Below, piece by piece: positions 60,205 to 64,000 of a DNA stretch of 64,000 bases (positions within the stretch are counted from its first letter, which is position 1; every line of letters begins with the position of its first letter). The stretch is from assembly GCF_008693005.1 (NCBI RefSeq), contig NZ_VXKE01000006.1:62001-126000 (forward strand), given 5' to 3'. Below the pieces are notes generated by a model that did not search any database, was not told where the DNA came from, and saw only the letters and a program-made list of their open reading frames with translations. Position numbers and translations under genes: made by a program. Source of the DNA: Helicobacter canis (GTDB lineage: Bacteria > Campylobacterota > Campylobacteria > Campylobacterales > Helicobacteraceae).

Positions 60205-61632
60205 CTATAAGCCTAGATCCCTAACCACACTGCCTAAAAGCATTGTGTCTTTAGTCTGCGTGATTTGCACTTCATAGAGCCCGGGAGCAAGCGTGCTAGA
60301 ATCCACAGAGCTAGAATCTAGGCTAGATTCTAGCGCGATCTCATTGATCAATATCTCACCATCAATTTCTAACCCCCATCTGCGATCCCTAGCACTATAA
60401 AAATACTCACTTATGGCACTTTTAGATTCTATAAATGCCTGCACTCTCGCACCTTGCAAGGCTTTAGCGCGCTCTTTTGCCTGCTTGGCTAAAAGCTTTT
60501 GCAAGATAGTGAGCCTAGCGTTGGCTATTTTAGCAGGGACTGCGCCACTCATTGTGTGTGCTAGCGTGCCTTCTTCACTAGAGAAAGCAAAGAGATTGAC
60601 ACGATCAAACACCCCTTGCGCTAGAAACTCGCGCAGCTGCTCAAACTCGCTCTCACTCTCGCCCGGATGCCCTATGATAAAGGTGCTACGCAAAAACGCA
60701 TTTGGCGCGGCTTTCATAAGCTTTAGCAGCTCTAAGACTTGCGCGGCTGTGTGGTTGCGGCGCATTCGTTTAAGCATAGGATCTGCGATATGCTGCATAG
60801 GCATATCAAAGTAGTTTTGCACGATGGGTGAGTCAATCATCGCTTCGATGAGCTTGGGGCTTGTGGTAGTTGGGTAGAGGTAGTGGATTCTAGCGTTTTT
60901 GGCTAGATTTTGAGAATCTAGGGCTTTTATGAGCTGGATTAGCCCATCTGCTTGCCCTTGATCGCGCAGGTAGGAGCTAGAATCTTGGGCGATGAAGCTA
61001 AAATCTACAAAGCCTTCTTTAGAGAGATTTTCTACCTCTTGCAAGATAGATTCTATGCTTCGTGATTGTAGCTTGCCCTTAAAGCTTGGGATCGCGCAAA
61101 AGGAGCAGCACTGGTTGCAGCCCTCTGCTAGCTTGATATAGGCGTGTAGGCGTGAGTTTGCGATGACTCGCTTATGCTTCTCATCTGCTAAAAAGACCTT
61201 ATCGCTGCTGGATAGAATCTTAGATTCTAGGGGTGCAAGCTTAGGGCTAGGTGGCGCACTAGGGGCGGCAAAAAAGCGCGGGAGTGCGAAGCCCTTTTGC
61301 TCTAAGAGCACATCAATCTTGGCATAATCACGCACACCGATGATTAGATCTATCTCTGGGATTTCTTGCTCTAGCTCTTTAGCATATCGCTCGCTTAGGC
61401 AGCCGCTTACTACAAGTAGTGCGCCCTTTTTGCGCGCATTTGCCGCTTCTAAAATCGTTTGGATACTCTCTTGCTTTGCCGCGTGGATAAAGCCACAAGT
61501 ATTGATGATAATCACATCTGCTTGGGTGATTTCATCACTTATTTCGCACGCGCTAAGCCGCCCTAGCATAACCTCACTATCGACAAGGTTTTTAGTGCAG
61601 CCAAGAGAGATTAAATGCAGTCGTGGTCGCAT
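60205..61632 (-). CDS. rimO: Ribosomal protein S12 methylthiotransferase RimO
   Basis: Radical-SAM enzyme that adds a methylthio group to an aspartate of ribosomal protein S12. N-terminal UPF0004 domain: SLGCTKNLVDSEVM, INTCGFIHAAKQES. The radical-SAM cluster C-x3-C-x2-C is in AEGCNQCCSFCAIPSFKG (about 170-178). DSPIVQNYFDMPMQHI and RSTFIIGHPGESE follow, then a TRAM domain. A Ser/Pro/Lys stretch near residue 135 (LAPLESKILSSSDK) and DSSLDSSSVDSS near the C-terminus are motif-encoded expansions. 475 residues, slightly longer than H. pylori RimO. Confidence 0.95.
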   Translation of the reverse strand: MRPRLHLISLGCTKNLVDSEVMLGRLSACEISDEITQADVIIINTCGFIHAAKQESIQTILEAANARKKGALLVVSGCLSERYAKELEQEIPEIDLIIGVRDYAKIDVLLEQKGFALPRFFAAPSAPPSPKLAPLESKILSSSDKVFLADEKHKRVIANSRLHAYIKLAEGCNQCCSFCAIPSFKGKLQSRSIESILQEVENLSKEGFVDFSFIAQDSSSYLRDQGQADGLIQLIKALDSQNLAKNARIHYLYPTTTSPKLIEAMIDSPIVQNYFDMPMQHIADPMLKRMRRNHTAAQVLELLKLMKAAPNAFLRSTFIIGHPGESESEFEQLREFLAQGVFDRVNLFAFSSEEGTLAHTMSGAVPAKIANARLTILQKLLAKQAKERAKALQGARVQAFIESKSAISEYFYSARDRRWGLEIDGEILINEIALESSLDSSSVDSSTLAPGLYEVQITQTKDTMLLGSVVRDLGL

Positions 61633-61634
61633 AG

Positions 61635-62828
61635 CTAGAGTATTTCTTGCTTTTTTAGCGCGCCAAAAAAGCTCGCATTCCCCGCGCCATCAAAGCTTCG
61701 TAGCCCAAGCGTATCCAAGCTTAGCTCTAGCGCGTTTATGGCATAGCTTGCTTCATAGATGTGGATAAGCCCCATATGATTGATACGGAAAATGCTATCT
61801 TTGATATGGTCTTGCCCAGCAGCGACATTGACCCCTAGAGCTTTCATACGCTGGCGGATTTTAGCAGAGTCTGCGTGGGCTATGGCACTCATCGCTAGGG
61901 CAGGAGATTTGGGGTAGAGAAATAAGCCTAGCGCATTGATCGCTTCTCTTGTAGCTAGGGCGATGGCTTTGGTGTGGGTATATGCTTTGGCAAAGCCCTG
62001 TGCTAGCAGGCTAGAATCTAACTCTTGTGTAAAAGTGGATTCTAGGGCGGAGTCTAAGTTGGTATTGGCTAGGGCTTGGACTATTTCAAAATACCGCACA
62101 AGCCCGCTGATAAGCGTGGTAGGCGCAGTCCAAGCGGTGGTGTTTTTGCGCTGGTTTTTTAGCTCTGTAAGGAAGCTGAAGTATAGTCCGCCCCTATGCG
62201 TGGGGCGAACTTCTAGCACTTCTAATGCTCGTTTTGAAAGCCCGATAATACTCATACCCGGTGGCAGCATAAATGCCTTTTGACTCCCGCCAATCAGGAC
62301 ATCAATATGCGTAGTATCAAGTGGCTCAACGCCCATAGCCGTAATGGCATCAGCGATAATGATAATATCCTGCCTATATGCTTTCACTTCGCGCGCGATT
62401 TGCTCTAAAGGCAGGCGCAAGCCCCCAGCAGACTCACACACCTGCAAAGCTAGGGTATCAATGCTAGGGTCGCTCTGCAAAGCTTCTAGCACTTCTTGTG
62501 CGCTTATAGGCGTATCCCACTCCTTTACAAGCTCGGTGTGGGGGAGATTGTTTGCTAATGCGATCTTCCCCCACCTTTGCCCAAACTTCCCGCAGCTAAT
62601 GCTAAGTAGCTTGCTGTGGCAAAACTGCAGCACGCTTGCTTCCATAGCTCCTGTGCCACTACTTGCTAGTAGAAGCACTTCTTCCATATTGAGCATAGTT
62701 TGTAGCCCAAGCCTTGCCTTGGCAAAAATGCTCTCAAACTCTTTGGTGCGGTGGTGGAGTGTGGGGGTCGCCATCGCTTGGCGGATAGATTCTGGCGTGG
62801 GGGTTGGTCCGGGGGTGAAAAGTAGCAT
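61635..62828 (-). CDS. Class V aminotransferase (serine/alanine-glyoxylate type)
   Basis: PLP enzyme of fold type I. FTPGPTPTPESIRQAM is the usual N-terminus; SGTGAMEASVLQFC, SISCGKFGQRW, IIIADAITAMGVEPLD, and the PLP lysine in GGSQKAFMLPPGMSI (about 190) follow, with THRGGLYFSF. Relatives act on alanine-glyoxylate, serine-pyruvate or phosphoserine; in Helicobacter (HP0736 in my memory) the substrate is not firmly known. The ATG at 62826-62828 (397 residues) is supported by AAGGA and a TATAAT box 35 bases upstream. A Ser/Leu-rich insert near residue 250 (LDSALESTFTQELDSS) is motif-encoded. Confidence 0.9.
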   Translation of the reverse strand: MLLFTPGPTPTPESIRQAMATPTLHHRTKEFESIFAKARLGLQTMLNMEEVLLLASSGTGAMEASVLQFCHSKLLSISCGKFGQRWGKIALANNLPHTELVKEWDTPISAQEVLEALQSDPSIDTLALQVCESAGGLRLPLEQIAREVKAYRQDIIIIADAITAMGVEPLDTTHIDVLIGGSQKAFMLPPGMSIIGLSKRALEVLEVRPTHRGGLYFSFLTELKNQRKNTTAWTAPTTLISGLVRYFEIVQALANTNLDSALESTFTQELDSSLLAQGFAKAYTHTKAIALATREAINALGLFLYPKSPALAMSAIAHADSAKIRQRMKALGVNVAAGQDHIKDSIFRINHMGLIHIYEASYAINALELSLDTLGLRSFDGAGNASFFGALKKQEIL

Positions 62829-62862
62829 AGCAGTCCTTATCGCGCTAGATTTGTGAAGGGGG

Positions 62863-62868
62863 ATTATA
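62863..62868 (-). promoter_or_regulatory. -10 box of the class V aminotransferase gene
   Basis: Minus-strand TATAAT 35 bases upstream of the start at 62828, in the divergent gap to purH. Confidence 0.6.
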
Positions 62869-62878
62869 TCATTTATTA

Positions 62879-62884
62879 TATAAT
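62879..62884 (+). promoter_or_regulatory. -10 box of purH
   Basis: TATAAT in ATTATATAATGCC; transcription would start near 62891, leaving a structured leader of about 70 bases before purH. Confidence 0.6.
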
Positions 62885-62890
62885 GCCAGC

Positions 62891-62961
62891 CCAGCGTTGC
62901 GCTGGCATTGGCTTTGCCATTTATCACACAAAGCCAAATCCCTAGAATCTAAAAGGACATT
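62891..62961 (+). promoter_or_regulatory. Structured leader of purH
   Basis: CCAGCG-TTG-CGCTGG (62891-62905) is one hairpin; TTGGCTTTG (62908-62916) with CAAAGCCAA (62929-62937) is another. A third pairing, TGGCA with TGCCA (62903-62907 with 62915-62919), would exclude both. Such alternatives can act as an attenuator, but no purine-riboswitch core was recognised. Confidence 0.4.
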
Positions 62962-62964
62962 ATG

Positions 62965-64000
62965 ATGAAAGCACTCCTTAGCGTAAGCGACAAAACCGGC
63001 ATTGTAGAGTTTGCTAGAGAGCTTGTGGGGCTTGGGTTTGAGATCCTATCCACAGGTGGGACGCTTAAAACCCTTCTTGATTCCAATATACAAGCCACAG
63101 AAGTAAGCTCCTATACGCAAAGCCCAGAGCTCTTTGATGGCAGGGTCAAAACACTGCACCCTAAAATCCACGGCGGCATTTTGCACCGCAGAGATAATGC
63201 CAAAGATATAGAGCAAGCAAAAGCCCATAGCATAGAGCCAATCGATCTTGTATGTGTCAATCTCTATCCATTTTATGAGACAACACAGCGCACTAATGAC
63301 TTTGATGAAATTATAGAAAATATCGATATAGGTGGTCCTAGTATGGTGCGCGCCGCGGCAAAGGCATATAAATCTGTGCTAGTCATCACTAACCCTAGCG
63401 ACTACCCAGCAATCATCAATGCCCTAAAGAATGGGGGAAACACCCTAGAGCTTAGGCGGCAGATGATGATAAAAGCCTTTAGCCATACAGCCCACTATGA
63501 TGCGACCATTGCTAATTATATGAATACACGCTTTTGTGAAGGCTTTGGGGAGAGCGTGTTTATCAGCGGTAAAAGAGTGCTGCAAACGCGCTATGGTGAG
63601 AATCCCCACCAAAAAGGCGCGCTCTATGAGTTTGATAGCTTTTATAGCACAAATCTCCATATCCTAAAGGGTGAGCCAAGCTTTAATAACTTTACAGACA
63701 TTGCTAGCGCGGTGCGTTTAGCAGCTAGCTTTGGAGACAAAAAGGCAGTAAGTATCATCAAGCACGGCAATCCTTGCGGCTTTGCGATGAAAGATAGCCT
63801 GCTAGAGTCCTACCAAGCCGCGCTAGCGTGCGATAGCATAAGCGCGTATGGAGGTGTGGTCGCAGTAAATGGCGTGGTGGATAAGGCATTGGCACAGGAG
63901 ATGAGCAAGACATTTATCGAAGTGCTAGTGGCAAGTGATATTACCCAAGATGCGCTAGAGATTTTCGCGCCCAAAAAGAGAATGAAAATCTTCACCCTTC
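62965..64000 (+). CDS. purH: Bifunctional AICAR transformylase/IMP cyclohydrolase, N-terminal part (gene runs off the right edge)
   Basis: Catalyses the last two steps of de novo IMP synthesis. The first 345 codons are present. IMP cyclohydrolase domain: [15 protein letters not shown] at the start, [40 protein letters not shown] and [14 protein letters not shown]. The transformylase domain begins [15 protein letters not shown] (about 210), with [14 protein letters not shown] (catalytic Lys-His) and [14 protein letters not shown]. Two ATGs are adjacent; the second (62965) has AAGGA at seven-base spacing. H. pylori is thought to lack this gene, so it helps exclude that species. Confidence 0.96.
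   Translation, partial: MKALLSVSDKTGIVEFARELVGLGFEILSTGGTLKTLLDSNIQATEVSSYTQSPELFDGRVKTLHPKIHGGILHRRDNAKDIEQAKAHSIEPIDLVCVNLYPFYETTQRTNDFDEIIENIDIGGPSMVRAAAKAYKSVLVITNPSDYPAIINALKNGGNTLELRRQMMIKAFSHTAHYDATIANYMNTRFCEGFGESVFISGKRVLQTRYGENPHQKGALYEFDSFYSTNLHILKGEPSFNNFTDIASAVRLAASFGDKKAVSIIKHGNPCGFAMKDSLLESYQAALACDSISAYGGVVAVNGVVDKALAQEMSKTFIEVLVASDITQDALEIFAPKKRMKIFTL

Noticed and set aside
1..64000. tRNA, rRNA, insertion sequences or prophage genes
   Set aside because: No cloverleaf-like sequence, transposase, integrase or phage structural gene was recognised; gaps between genes are mostly under 150 bases.

Overview
The window comes from a Helicobacter chromosome (Campylobacterota). From memory, gene content and order match H. 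pylori blocks: leuS/secF/secD/yajC/nhaA (HP1547-HP1552), csd4 beside the FliS co-chaperone gene (HP1075/HP1076), bamD/lon (HP1378/HP1379), the SPFH gene and rhpA (HP0248/HP0247), and pbp1A near tlpD (HP0597/HP0599). The presence of hisIE and purH and a fairly high GC content (mid to upper 40s percent by eye) point to an enterohepatic or animal species rather than H. pylori. H. canis or a relative is a weak guess from GC alone. Termini of leuS (left) and purH (right) lie outside the window.

Layout. 1-5.4 kb (minus): leuS, a small membrane protein, secF, secD, yajC, nhaA. 5.5-9.8 kb (plus): a tandem pair of dynamin-like GTPases. 9.8-13.3 kb: a flagellar co-chaperone gene behind a sigma-54 promoter, then csd4 and an ATPase. 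13.4-18.2 kb (minus): a BI-1 family protein, lon, bamD and flgG (sigma-54 promoter). 18.2-22.3 kb: wecA with an inverted partial copy of its 3' end, a Maf/DUF115 flagellin glycosyltransferase, efp. 22.4-31.1 kb (minus): pabA, a pabB-pabC fusion, a DUF2393 gene, hisIE, an SPFH protein, ilvE, rhpA and a futalosine-pathway deaminase. 31.2-32.6 kb: a split ThrE-type exporter. 32.7-39.1 kb: two phase-off methyltransferase genes, pbp1A, tlpD, fur and a phase-off PAP2 phosphatase.

39-54.7 kb is a surface-glycan cluster, all on the minus strand. In transcription order it runs: a repeat-derived frame, rfbF, rfbG, a class I aminotransferase, a thiamine-diphosphate enzyme, an SDR, a repeat block, a second SDR, an FkbM methyltransferase, rfbH, a glycosyltransferase, a repeat-derived frame, a third SDR, another repeat-derived frame and a second glycosyltransferase. 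RfbF, RfbG and RfbH make CDP-4-keto-3,6-dideoxyglucose. The thiamine enzyme suggests a branched, yersiniose-like sugar. 54.8-62.8 kb holds ccoI, an LpxF-like PAP2 phosphatase, a Gfo/Idh oxidoreductase, rimO and a class V aminotransferase, followed by purH on the plus strand.

Three unusual signals run through the window. First, a short motif, TAGAATCY/RGATTCTA, occurs a few times per kb in and between genes and often forms inverted pairs at gene ends, much like a DNA uptake sequence. Second, from 40 to 59.4 kb a modular repeat family keeps open reading frames: it fills intergenic gaps with translatable sequence coupled to neighbouring genes and sits in frame inside real enzymes (ccoI, the Gfo/Idh protein, a glycosyltransferase). 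Third, eight long G/C tracts control reading frame in surface-structure genes, and five of them share an AAC-G(n) context associated with the repeats. Read as given, four of the genes are frame-broken (off).
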